From: Athripsodes cinereus
Lineage: Eukaryota; Arthropoda; Insecta; Trichoptera; Leptoceridae
Length of the DNA stretch: 64,000 bases
NCBI GenBank assembly: GCA_947579605.1
Contig: OX388307.1
Coordinates: 6,921,237 to 6,985,236, forward strand
Direction of reading: 5' to 3'
Shown: positions 42,019 to 53,969 of the stretch, piece by piece
Position numbering within the stretch: position 1 is the stretch's first letter
Layout of the letters: each line of letters opens with the position of its first letter
Notes under the pieces: model-generated
Seen by the model: the letters and a program-made list of their open reading frames with translations, nothing else
Told to the model about the DNA's origin: nothing
The model's database searches: none
Translations under genes and position numbers: made by a program

Positions 42019-42345
42019 CTATGAAATGGTAAAATCATGGGGGATCACTGACAAAGCTACAAGGACAAAAACCTTCTTACTATCCTGGTGGACGATAGAA
42101 GTACGGCGTACGGCCTTCTGCATACTGTATTTGAGCCTGTCATCTACTCCCAGTTTTCTGAGATTGCTTGACAGACTCTTAGGTATTAAACCATTCACAG
42201 ACAACATTATAATGTTGTTTGCACGATGATTGTGGTAGGTGTTCTCCACATATCTTTGATTTCGTGAGCAAGATCAAGATATTTTATTATCTTATCTTGC
42301 TCAGCTTTATTAAAATTTTCATCGTGTTTAATTATTATTATTATT
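42019..42345 (-). pseudogene. LINE-associated C-terminal domain, relic
   Basis: On the minus strand, from high to low coordinate: HDENFNKAEQDKIIKYLDLA, HEIKDMWRTPTTIIVQTTLS, VNGLIPKSLSSNLRKLGVDD and RLKYSMQKAV. This is the block that follows the reverse transcriptase in many animal LINE-derived ORFs (E-x-x-K-x-x-K-Y-x-D-L...W, then G-x-x-P-K-x-L...L-G). A frame change splits it near 42230, and no RT core is left. Confidence 0.6.
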
Positions 42346-42513
42346 ATTACTTTCACTATGAACAATATTTGACTCAGAGGCCTTTCGGGTAAACACCCAT
42401 CATCCTTCAAGTGTAAAACACAAAAGAAATTATGTGCATATATGAACATGAAATAAAAAAAAACTGTAGATTGTTATCAAAAGGTGCATTTCTAATAGTC
42501 TAATACGAGTATT

Positions 42514-42631
42514 GGCCGGATTCAATAACCTCTCTATCCGTGACTGTCGATTAAAATCTATTGTGTAAAATATAATATTACTCAATAGATTTCAATCGAC
42601 AGTAGCGGATAGATAGATGTTGAAACCAGCC
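42514..42631. mobile_element. 118-bp hairpin MITE
   Basis: Arms ggccggattcaataacctct and tgtcgattaaaatctattg pair with the reverse complement of the right half (ggctggtttcaacatctatc; tgtcgattgaaatctattg) around a short AT loop. Non-coding. Confidence 0.8.
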
Positions 42632-43237
42632 ATATATGGATATGGACCATCAATTTATTCTGAATCAACAGTAGCATAAAGGTATATCCTTATGATTGTC
42701 AAAAATTGATTCTATGGTTGTCAAAAAGAATATAATTGTGTTTTCAGATAATATTATGTTATAATGTTTAGTTAGTAGTAAAATTTTGTAGTAGTAAGTT
42801 GTTTTTTGTTGTTACATATATATTTTTTGGAAAAATAAAATAATTATAAAAAATCCACCTGAAACGAAAGACTCGAGGGATATAATAATATGAACGTCCC
42901 TTTTTGAACCTTTTGCTCGTTTAAAACTGATTGATTTGAAACTATAATTATATTGGTTGCAAAATATGATTGATCGCACTACCAAATTTTCCTTTGAATT
43001 TCCAGTCAATTTTAAAGGTATTATTTATTGATTTGGCGGTAACGTTGTGGTAGTTTCTAAACATAATTACGCGTCTCTAATTCATCTTCTAAACATCTCA
43101 AATCGCGCTTGAGAATGACAGGTTACCTGTTGAAACCTTGGTCGCGCGTATAATATTTTTTAGTGGTATTAGTAAAGTTTTTTGACTCCAAACATTCGTA
43201 ATTAATTTTGAAGGTTTTTACAATTTTTTGTTTACAT
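42632..43237. other. Probable 3' flank of the minus-strand exon at 43238
   Basis: AT-rich. An AATAAA (minus strand) near 43022-43028 could serve as polyadenylation signal for the gene ending at 43238. Nothing else recognised. Confidence 0.35.
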
Positions 43238-43495
43238 TTAATTTTTGTTTTTTATTTTACCTCCTCCCTGTATCCTGTGTCTCTTGGGTAGTTTTGTTGG
43301 TTTATATTTTATTTTCGGTAATGGACGAGTAGGTTCCGTCAAGTATTTGTTTAATTCGATGAAGTAAAGTAATGTTCCGAAAAGCAATACGTCCACATCT
43401 GTCAAACGTGTTGGTCTTCCTTCAATCTTGAAATCCTTGGGAGCTTTGACAATTTCAATTGTAGGATATTTAGTTACTCTAACCGTGGGGCAAAA
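43238..43495 (-). CDS. Terminal exon of an unidentified gene
   Basis: Minus-strand acceptor tgttttcag (its AG at 43496-43497 on the plus axis) followed by an 85-codon exon to a stop. It opens FCPTVRVTKYPTIEIVKAP and contains TRLTDVDVLLFGTLLYFIEL, then a Pro/Lys-rich basic C-terminus (PLPKIKYKPTKLPKRHR, GGGKIKNKN). Codon structure and a strong acceptor suggest a genuine exon. The upstream exon(s), at higher coordinates, were not found. The hydrophobic stretch VLLFGTLLYFI could be a membrane segment or core strand. Family unrecognised. Confidence 0.45.
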   Translation of the reverse strand, partial: FCPTVRVTKYPTIEIVKAPKDFKIEGRPTRLTDVDVLLFGTLLYFIELNKYLTEPTRPLPKIKYKPTKLPKRHRIQGGGKIKNKN

Positions 43496-44263
43496 CTGAA
43501 AACAACAGAAAATAAATTTCACTAAATAAACTAAACCACACAACCACTAGTTCTAAGCGATGTGGTCTGTATTGACATAAAACTTAATAAAATTCTGCCT
43601 TTAAGCACCCACTTTTGGAATTTTGAATGCTCTTGGATGGGAAAGCGTGACAAAGTTTGACAGTTGAAGCGCACAAATGCCAGATGTGCTCACATTTTAC
43701 AAGCGTATTAGATTTTAAAAATAAATATTTTAACCGCTAAAACTATACATTAATATCACACATGGGGTCTTTTGTCATATAATTAATTGATATATTATGC
43801 TATAATGTTGTATCTGAGTTGTGAATATCTGTTGTAGTGAATACATATCTCATTTTCTTCAAATAACAAGTGATTCAAGTCTTTAAAAATCGCTTTTCTC
43901 ATATAATTATTAGTATACTAGCGCCGCCGCGGCACAAGCACTGGTGAGTGGTGGTGGTACAGTGTTACCCTAAAAAATTATAAATTGACCCATGGAGCCC
44001 GAGTTATTTGAAATCTATAGGTAATTTTGCGGGACGGAAATGAACTCACTCACGAAATGAATGAAAACATTATAGATGGAAAAAAATACTTTTTGGCAAC
44101 CTATAATCGATTTTTCCCTTAACATAGAGATTACAGGTCTCTGCAAAGTACTTATTCTGGCTCACAGCACTGCATGGAGTAGAAAATACATCCAAAAATT
44201 ACGAATTGCATTGGGTATCTCCCGATGTCAAAGTGAATAAGTTTACCCTTCGTTACAAGCCTA

Positions 44264-44541
44264 TAGACCATTAAAGGATGACGTCACAGAAAAATCATTG
44301 AGGGGCTTCAGGCATCCCAACACAACAGACGATTACGGTGTAATATTTGGTGGAACGCCTAAAGAATACCTAATAATAAAAAAAAACTGTCAGTGTCGAT
44401 TTTGTTATTATTTTGTCGTCTGACTTTCTTTTTTTTCTCTTATGGCATAACATCCTACAAGGATGATTTGCGCAATCTGACTGTTTGCCCCCCAAGCAAA
44501 AGCAAATCCATAGACAAGACCACGTGACCTTTAATGGTCTA
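44264..44541. mobile_element. TA-flanked MITE (278 bp)
   Basis: TAGACCATTAAAGG at the left and CCTTTAATGGTCTA at the right are perfect 14-bp inverted repeats, flanked by TA on both sides, the Tc1/mariner target. Internal sequence non-coding. Confidence 0.75.
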
Positions 44542-46125
44542 TAACGCTGGATTACAACCGCGTGAAATGAACCTCAATGATCAGGAATATTTAATGTAAG
44601 GAATGTTTAAACATACTTGATTACAATATTTCTCACATTTGGTGGTTTGAAGAAAAAAGCTGACAGCTAAAACACTTAAAAAAGATAATAATCCTTTATT
44701 TCTTTTCATTTTGAAGCACGACTGTGCTCGTAGAAGAATGGAAATGTTTTTATAACATTTTTATTGAAAATTGATAAGCAATTTCTCATGCTTCACAGTT
44801 TAAAGTTGAAATATGAAAATTACAATATTTTTTTAATAATAAATCAAACGTAAATAATTAACCTTGTTTGATGTTTAGAATTAAAATAATGGATCGAATG
44901 TACCTACTTTCAATGAAATGAAATAGTATTGAAACAGCTATGTAAAAATTGATTAATAAATGAATTTAAGGCACTACAAGTACAACTGAATATGTATCAA
45001 CGAAATTATATCTTTATAAACATATATTATATATGTTAATTCAACACACGAAACTTCATAATTATAAGGCATAGAAAAGACAACGTCATCCTCCTACTTG
45101 GTAGTGCCCTGGATGGGTCTAACCCGTAGGTATTAACGGAACCTGAAACCCATATTTTACGCGAGTTATGCTTTGTCTAATGCAACACGTCACTGGTCCC
45201 AATAGGCTACTAATGACAGTTTCATTATGGTTTCATTGTGTTTTATAAGAGTGAACTTCGAGACCTTCTGCATGTCTCCTGGTAGTTTAGGTATATACTT
45301 AAGTCACCATTTTATATTTTCCACGACTCATTAGAACGGAGATAAAATTATCCAGTTATAATTGTACGTTTATGAAACACGAAAGTTTTAAAAATATTGA
45401 AAATCATAGACATAAGACCTGCAATTCAGTACATTATTGCGGAATATTCGTGTTCCAGCTTAACGCATTAATAATAACAATAATAATATTATGCTGTCTC
45501 ACTCTATATCACTAAGATGATAATGGTTATGCGCTGTCTAACAAACCGTCTCAACGGACGCTGGTTTAAAACTGGCTGTAAAATTTGATCGGCTGTAAGC
45601 AAAAATCCTTAAAAAACGCCACAAAATCTGGCATGCCACAAGGGTCAGATTTTGGGCCGCTATATTTTTTTCTTAATCAGTTGTCATTTTTTAATAGGCC
45701 AGTAACTCAAGATATCCTTGTTCCTCTATATTCGATAAAACTTCATTGAATATGTATCACAAATATTATGTATCACAAATATTATCACAAATATCACAAG
45801 TATCACAAATATTATGAGATCCTGCAGGAGTGTTTATAAAAAAAAATATGGGTGAAAATAAATAAACCATATTTATGTTAACACATTTTATTACTTTCAT
45901 TTAATGATAGATATATATTTTTATATTAACAAAGCACCAACACACAAGCCGTGCCAAAATAACAGCTTTAAAAAATCGTAAAAATAGTAGACAATATAAT
46001 TATGAATCTCAAATCACTATTAATAAAAGTGTGCACAGTCATACTGCGTCCAAGTCATAAGTCATTTGATTTATAACATGATGAGTATAACCATATTGTA
46101 TAATATCGGAAGGGCTATTGTCAGT
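44542..46125 (+). other. AT-rich intergenic with LINE RT relic at 45600-45740
   Basis: 45617-45690 translates as KSGMPQGSDFGPLYFFLNQL, an eroded RT block corresponding to SGVPQGSxLGPLLF of Jockey-type LINEs; no longer ORF around it. A short tandem (tgtatcacaaatatta) lies at 45755-45815. No host gene seen. Confidence 0.5.
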
Positions 46126-46345
46126 GCAGGAGAAGTCAAAGTCAATGTAGGAGAAGCAAATGTATAATGTGGGAGGAATTAATGTATTACTTAGGAGGAG
46201 TCATTGGAGGAGTTTGTGTATATTATGGGAGGAGTAAATGTAACGTGGAAGGAGGTAATGTAATAAATGGGATTAATTAATGTAAAATGTGTCAATGGAA
46301 GAATCAATGTGGGAAAAGTCAATGTATTACATGGGGGAAGCCAAT
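46126..46345. repeat. Irregular G-rich minisatellite
   Basis: Repeated phrases (g)tcaatgta, tgggaggag and taatgtatta at irregular 18-40 bp spacing, all with purines on the plus strand. Probably a decayed tandem array. Confidence 0.6.
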
Positions 46346-49146
46346 GGACACGAAATTAATGATGAGTGCTTTAACACATGAATTTTGTTTTTTTGATATT
46401 TTGAACTGAAAAGAACATTTATGATATGAACTAAATACAATATAGGTTGACAGTACTAACCAAAATTTATTATAAGCACTTTTATTTATTTAATATTCCA
46501 CTTATTAGTCAATTACCTAGCAGTAAAAAATATTGATAAATAAAAATTGATCAATCGACACAATTTTCTCAAATTCGACTTTGACTTGGTCAGCGTTATA
46601 GGTCTTTTTCATAGATTAAGTTTACATAAATTGTACTAGTCTGATACTGCATTATCCTTTTGATTAACACAATATGTAGGTATTCATGGGACTTACAAAA
46701 TATGATGTGGTTACAAAAGCATTAATGCAATTTAAATATCAAATTTACATTGTTTTAGACTAAAAAGCAATCTTGATATTCATGAAAAGAATCTTATGTA
46801 TAAATAATGTTTAAACTTTGAAATATTTGTATGTTTGAGTAGGTAAAAAGGTTTAATGGAAGAAAATTAGTTTCATAGCCATGGGTGTACCCAGAGAAGG
46901 ACAAACTGGGGCAGTTGCCTCTCCCCCTCCCCTCCCATGATCTCGTAAATAGTAAGAAAAGAGTCAAAATTAGTATTTAAGTATGGAAAATTGACATCGA
47001 AGTGAAAAGTCCCCTCCGCCTTTCTTAGAAGTCAGACTAAATTTAATATAAGGTGGTTTTAAAATTGTAGAACAAAAACGAAGAGTTCGAGAAACTTTTC
47101 ACACTCCCTAACCAAAATTTGGTGACTGTGAGCTAAGAAAACCCTGATCACTCGTAAACGAGTGGATGGCCTTTAAAGATAAAATAGAATAGAGCTAAGA
47201 AAGTTTGCTTGTACCTTTGCTAAATTACCAAATTGTGAAACCTTAGACTTTCACAATTGATTTTGTGAGCTATTATTGGCCCCCTCCCTAGACAAAACTC
47301 TGAATACACCTATGTTCATTGCATTGCATAGCTAGTTTAATTGCAAATTAATATACAGAAATAACAGACTGAAATATTTATCCAACAAAAAAAACATTGT
47401 CTCATCACTTATTCAAGTTTACATGAAAGAATTGTATTCTAAGTCATATTTGAAAAATTGTATTTTGATATTTGTATTTTTTTCTAGTATTGCCCCAGAA
47501 CAGATCCAGTGGGGCAATATATTCCATTATATTGTTTTTTTTTTATGTTAATTTTGTATGCTCTATTTGGAATAGTAAATAAATAAAAAAATAAAAAAAA
47601 AATGTAAACTAGGCATGAACTAACAATCCCATAAGATTCTTTTGTCCTATATTTCCACAGCAATAATTAATAATATATTCATTATCCATTTATGATACGT
47701 CAATTCCAAATAAAAAAAAATTAGGAATAAATTTAAATGGTCAATATCTTTCTCTTTAATATGAGTCCATAGACAATATGTATGATCTTCTAAAGACAAA
47801 ATAAGGCAATATTTTATCCAACATAAGCTAACTAGTCGATGGTGTGGCCAGGAATTTGGGAAGCGGATGGGGGTAGTTCACGGAACAAACATTAAAAAAA
47901 TATAACATTTGTTCTCTTAAACCCCATTTTGAAAATAATGTAGGAATTCTAATACAATGTTCAACATTTCATTTTTTAGTTTAGGAGAAACTTAGAGGAC
48001 AATCTGCATGTTTATTATATTATGCAGTTAGTGCGCTGGCTATACCTCTTGTGGGATATGCCGTGATGGCATAGTAGTAGTAGTTTTTCTCTTAGTACAT
48101 GATTTTTTTGTTTGCCACTTATTAAAAAAAGAGAAAACCAACTCTTTGTGACAATTCCTGGCAACACAATTAAAACTATAAAGTATTTTGCTATATTTAT
48201 TAACAATAATGTATTAACTTTAAGGCAAAAGTGATTTTAATATCTAACAAATTACCTATATTGATTTAATTAATAAATATGTAGCAGAGTTCTTACATTT
48301 TTATTATTATACAAAAAAATAATAAACTACTCTGTAAGTCAAAATCGGTGAGTATTGTTCTAGGCTAAGAAGTGTACAAGCCAGCCATAAGCCAATTTGC
48401 AAGCATTCAGACACTTTTGTATTTCTGCATAAATTTTATGTACAGTTCAAAATTTATTTTTATATTGAAAGTGCTTTTATAATCAGTACTTACTTATATT
48501 TTACATAAAACAAGTAAAATGTATTTAAATAGATATACTAGAAAAAAAAGAAGAAAATAAAGTATACCTTTGACCTACCTACCTAGTGTTAATATTTGAC
48601 AAGCTGTCATTTAATTTTGAATAAGGAACACTTCATAGAGAAGGAACAATTTTCAAACTGTGTTCTTAATTTATTTTGTCAACAAAAAATTCCATATATA
48701 TTTTTTTAAATACTTACATAAATTAAGCAGTTTTACATGTAGGTATTCAAAAATCTCTTCACTTTCTTTACTTTAATGATACATTTTTTTTGACTTAGAA
48801 ATACCTAGTTAAGCACAAAAAATACTTGGTAAATTGAAAAATATGACAATATCAATTTGATATTACATATAGGCAAGTTTTATATATCAAAATATTTTAA
48901 AATAATACTTTTAAAAATACACTAATGTTCTCTCAATAAGGGAGTGATTAGGTAGGGGCAGCTGCTCTCACCACCTTAAAAATTTCGGAGAAATTGGCAG
49001 CTGTACCCTCCTTGATACAGCCATGGGAATATCCATGGTTTCTAATAATTATTTACTAGGCCGTATAGTGATTCGATACGTAAGTTTGAAAAAGAGTGTA
49101 CTATGATGAAAATTTGTGTTTCGTTTAAATTTTTATTGAAACAAAT
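46346..49146. other. AT-rich intergenic, no gene seen
   Basis: Contains a short repeat copy at 47148-47190 (cactcgtaaacgagtggatggcc) and a dispersed-repeat tail at 47985-48095. Nothing else supported. Confidence 0.45.
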
Positions 49147-49953
49147 AATCAAGAAATAAAATATGATAATTTAGTTTTACAAGTACTTTACTCGCTCTGC
49201 CGGGACCCTGTCACAAGAAAGAAGTGGAGAAAAAAAAAATGTGTTGTTTATTTTTTCTGCTCTTCTCTCTTGTGACTGGGTCTGGACACACTGTAGATCA
49301 TGGGTGGCCAACCTTTTCAACAGACGGGCCAAATTTTAGAATGAGATTTCCTACCGGGCCGCACAACAATATATCTACTCCATATATGGAACATTTGATA
49401 ATTTTACTTCAACTTAAAATTTCTACCCCCCCGTCGGCAAATTTTCAAAGTGGTACAGGAATTTGAAATGTTTCAAAACTCCTCGGTTTTCTTTAAGAAT
49501 ATTTGTTCAAAATATCTCTTTCAAAAAAGTGACGGGTACTTGTAACGACTTTTAATAATAAAAAAAGTGTACATATGCTTCGCGGGCCGCACGTAGACAC
49601 CCGCATGTGGCCCGTGAGCCGCGGGTTGGCCACCCTTGCTCTAGATACCTCCTTTAACGAGTGCTTGTATTCACACAGTGATGAGTGCGTATTATGACAC
49701 CCGAAAATAGAATTAAGTGTACATAGATGTATATGTTTTTTTTCCTGTTTTTGTTCATGTAGGTATTTTATTTTTGAGTTATTGGTAGGCACAAATCACT
49801 CGTTAGGGGTGGATTGCCAGTAAAAAAATATAGTACATACTATAGGTACTTACATAGAGTGTATCGAGTTTGCAAAAGACATTACATGTCAAAACTCGAG
49901 TCACTCTAATAAAGTACTTGTAAAACTAAATTATCATATTTTATTTCTTGATT
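49147..49953. mobile_element. DNA element with perfect 44-bp inverted repeats
   Basis: aatcaagaaataaaatatga...acaagtacttta (49147-49190) recurs exactly in reverse complement at 49910-49953. Inner sequence forms further hairpins (gaccctgtcacaagaaag / cttgtgactgggtc). A hAT-type MITE (49299-49638) is nested inside. No transposase ORF; superfamily unknown. Confidence 0.75.
49299..49638. mobile_element. hAT-type MITE (340 bp), nested
   Basis: Ends CATGGGTGGCCAACC and GGTTGGCCACCCTTG; flanks CTGTAGAT (49291-49298) and CTCTAGAT (49639-49646), an 8-bp duplication with one difference, matching the nTCTAGAn preference of hAT elements. Same family as 2191-2407, inverted. Confidence 0.85.
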
Positions 49954-52791
49954 AATATGGTGTTTTACAAAATAAATACCAATAAAATACAATACAATTA
50001 AATTAATGATATCAGAAAGATAACATTTTTAGAGATACTACCTGTTTTGACTACCCAGCTCTCTGTTTTAGCGGAATGGATTAGCTAAACATTTTGATAT
50101 AAGTAACAAATTGAAAAGTAATGAGGTCAATGGTGAATCGTAAACAGATTATCAAAGTTATATTTTTGATTGATGAATCACAGCCCGGCCTATTTATTTA
50201 TTTATTTATTTGGACAATAAACGGCATTTGCCTTTTTCAATACATGACAAGTTTACTGTATTCTCACATATTTTACCTTTTCATTTGATTCACCCGAGAC
50301 CTTGCAAAAAACATAATATCAAACATCAGAATCAATGGAACTAGGCAAAATTTTTAGTACAAATCTTTTTAAATTTGTTTTCAACTTTTAAAGAATATTA
50401 TAAAAAAAATCCATCTCAAACAATGGGGCCCCGGGCGTTGTTCTGGTCATCTACCATAAAGATTGATCATTGAGTTAAGAGTATTTGAAGATTTAGAGTC
50501 TTAGCTGTATGAGTTACGAGATATCTTACGATTAAAATTATTGCTTTGTATCATTTCATTAAATGAATAACAATATTAAGGCAGTAGCTAGAACAAGTAT
50601 CTATCCATTGATCCATAGGCTTTTTTCCCGTTTACTTATGAAAATTTTCATTGAGACATTTTGACTTGTTTTACTGATTTTTATTCTTTTTGTTTTACGT
50701 AACATATATATTATCAATTTACACAGATCGAGCCAGTTTTAAACTTAGATATGAATCTTGTATTATGGATAACAATGCAACAATACACATAACAATGCAC
50801 TAAACACATCTGCAAAATTAAATTAAATTAGATGAGATTTCAGTTTTAATGTCTCTCACTTTTTCCGTAAGTTTTCGAATGTCCTGTTTAAAAGGGAGGT
50901 GTTCGATAAAGTAAAGACATTTTACATCTTAAATTCAACGACGAGGTTTGCCATCCATCATGGATGTCTTAATATTTGTGTTGCCACGTAAAGCACAGCT
51001 TGCATGTCATGTAGCTGGTCTGTTGGGTTCTCCACTTGCAGGAAATGCTGCGCAAATATAATAGTAGATAGAATTGAAGATTTTAAAAAGTCATATTTCA
51101 AAATTATATTTTGGATTATGAATGCTTGCTCTAGCTAGACCTTCAATTAATAATCAACTATATCAACAGAGAGCATTTGCAATGCTGATATAATACAAAT
51201 AATATAATAATCCCTAAATCTATAAAAATCCAATAAAAAATAAAAATACAATCTAAATATCACAAATAATTAGAACAATGTAATGTCTAAATAAATAAAT
51301 TATATGTATCTAAAATAAACAACATAAAAATACATAATAAAGTATGTTAATAAATAAATAAAATGAGATGATAATAATAATAATAATAACATATCTTTCT
51401 TAAAAGATTATTTATTAATAAATGGAATACCTTCGGTGGTAAATATATTTAAAATATTATTCTTATTTTATAATATATAATGTATACATATTAATATATA
51501 CCAAGGACGAACTAATCAAGATTAAAAATACTTTATCCTGGTTCCTTTTTATGTGGTATATTTGAATTCATTATCTCTCAGTTGGTAACTAGATTATCTA
51601 TTTAAATGATAGACTTAAAATGAATTTTATCCTTTAATGGGCACTTTTATTTAAATATCGAATGTTGTATGCAATTTCCATGTGCATAGACAATGACAGT
51701 AATGTCACCACATCAGAGACTGAGAATGGTGGCAATTTTGAAATTTTTAACAGTTCTACATCTTCAAATTTCAATACGACAAATCCTTACATTTTTGACA
51801 GAACAAAAATTGTTGAAAAAAAATTGAACGGCCATACTGAGAAATGGCGTCTATTGAGATAGTGTAATGTACAGATATAAAATGTAACTTTTGATTATTT
51901 CTATAAGAGGTTGAGAAATGAAAAGTTTTGTTGTTATAGCCCAGTCTAGTTCACATCCTTGTGTATATCGTGAAAAAAAACTTTAAAATTATTGATTATG
52001 TTTTAACACTAATAATATTATAGAGTTCTTATAAAACAATTATTTGTAAATCAAAATAAATTTACATTATCCAATATTATGTGTAATAAGCAAATATTTT
52101 TATTTTAAAAGTAAGGGTTACATAAACAAATATGTATTTTTTAATATTGCTCATAAAATCTCTGAAATATAGAGTATGGTCATAGAGAATGGCATCCAGT
52201 GCGGACCTAATCCCCTTTCCCAACACAAGCATATTGCTTACTGTGAGGGTGTCTGGGATGTATTTGGATTCAATACAAACCAAAATTCATAAAAAAAATA
52301 TGTAGAGAAATGGTTGACAACTTTTTTTTAAATTTAGCAACTAAACTATTCACTTAATGTCTCTGCAAAATAATTGGTTTGTCTAGATTGCATAACCACA
52401 TTCCACTTTCAAAATGAGTCATGAAATATTTCTAAAATTTTCAGTCTTGAAAAACCCTTTCATTGTGGGTTTAAAAACTAGGTAAATTGAAACAAGTATT
52501 TCTTTCTACTATAAATTATTGATCAGGAGAGAGACATCTTTCCACTTATCAGGTAATTATCAATCTACTACGGAATTCTACAACATGTACACTGGCACAA
52601 TTCATGACTTTGAAAACATTGTATGAATGATTTATGTATGTTTAGTATCTTTATATACCCAGATAAATTTTAATTAAAAAAAAACTGTCTTTTAAATAAA
52701 CATGGATCAATTTGGGCACTGAGTCGTCAAGACGCAAAACCCGCCCTGGAAGAAAGTGTTATTTTGGAGTAATAAATTAATAACTCTTTGG
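49954..52791. other. AT-rich intergenic with repeat copies
   Basis: 50717-50811 is a second copy of the short element found inside the RT motif at 28061 (acacagatcgagccagt, gaatcttgtattatgg, acaatgcactaa). 50855-51065 is a dispersed-repeat copy. 51371-51390 is (ata)n. No gene supported. Confidence 0.5.
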
Positions 52792-52895
52792 AATATTTTT
52801 AATTTGGGTTGTGTACATGGGATATATTGAGAAAGAAGGAATGAACAACTCCTTTCTCAATATATCCAATGCACACATCCCAAATTAAAAATATT
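52792..52895. mobile_element. Hairpin MITE (104 bp)
   Basis: aatatttttaatttgggttg and gatatattgagaaaga pair with cccaaattaaaaatatt and tctttctcaatatatcc-type sequence on the right, leaving a loop near 52836-52848. Confidence 0.75.
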
Positions 52896-53118
52896 ATTCA
52901 TATTCAAAATAGCTCATTTATTACACAAAAATAAATTCTTTTTTCAGAAGGGTTTGGTATTTTGACAACTCATATATGACAAATGTTTCAATAATGTTTT
53001 TAAATATTGTATCTGAGTTAGTTGGAAGATATTGCAAATACAGTGATAATCTCTGCACATTGTATAGTATGATTGTTGATTTATAGCACTGTGTAATGAT
53101 GTACAGAACTGTAATTAA

Positions 53119-53798
53119 GGGGCCCCTTTAGCAAAAACGATAAAACATTCAATTTTCAACAAGTTTGGTACACAAACTCTCAAAACTTGTTGACCCTACG
53201 AACATTTTGATTTGATAAAATATGAAAACAAATATTAATTATCAATAACAAACTTTAATTTTTTAAAAAAACTCGATTTTAGCTACATAGTATTCGTTTA
53301 TAAAAAAGCATATTTCTAAAAATCGAATTCGGGGGTATGTTTGGTACATAAATGCACGAGAATCCTAAAAATTTTCATATATTTATTTTAATATTGAGAA
53401 TATTTAGATAGTTATTACAATTATAGAACAACAAAAAAAACTTTTTTTTTGATAAATTTCTCATATTTTGATACCAAAAATCACCACATAACTCAATTTT
53501 TTGTATACTAAAAAAAGTTTACTAAAATCTATAGTATTTATATGCTTGATAAAATGAATAAAAAACATATATATATATTTTACAAATAATTTGTGTTTTG
53601 ATATAACAAAGAGTACCTTAATAAATCTCTTCAGTCTGCAATTTATTAATTTTTTATAAAAAAAGTAATATTGGTAATAAATATTTGATTTTTTATTTTA
53701 TCAAATCAATATGTTCGCAAGGGTCAACAAGTTTAGGCAATTTTTCTATCAAATTTGTTGAAAATAGAAAATTTTACCGTTTTTGCTAAACGGGGCCC
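53119..53798. mobile_element. TTAA-flanked MITE with ~110-bp inverted repeats
   Basis: Flanked by TTAA at 53115-53118 and 53799-53802. Left end GGGGCCCCTTTAGCAAAAAC and right-end reverse complement GGGCCCCGTTTAGCAAAAAC continue as inverted repeats through ttttcaacaa and aacttgttgaccct to gatttgataaaat. TTAA duplications suggest a piggyBac-like mobiliser. It lies 172 bp past the TBC1D gene's stop codon, possibly within its 3'UTR. Confidence 0.85.
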
Positions 53799-53969
53799 TT
53801 AATGTACAGTGAAAATAAAATAAATAAATAATCAGTAGCTAACTTCCATTGTGTCAAAGTATTTCATGACTCATTTTAACCACGGACAATTAATAAGGAT
53901 AATTTGAAACAATATTTTCTCTTTCTGTTAATTAGGTAATTAACGGATAAATTAATTGACTTCTGATTG

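Noticed and set aside
51662..51862. 66-codon plus-strand ORF, Ser/Asn/Thr-rich
   Set aside because: No splice signals, signal peptide or homology recognised; could be chance in AT-rich DNA.
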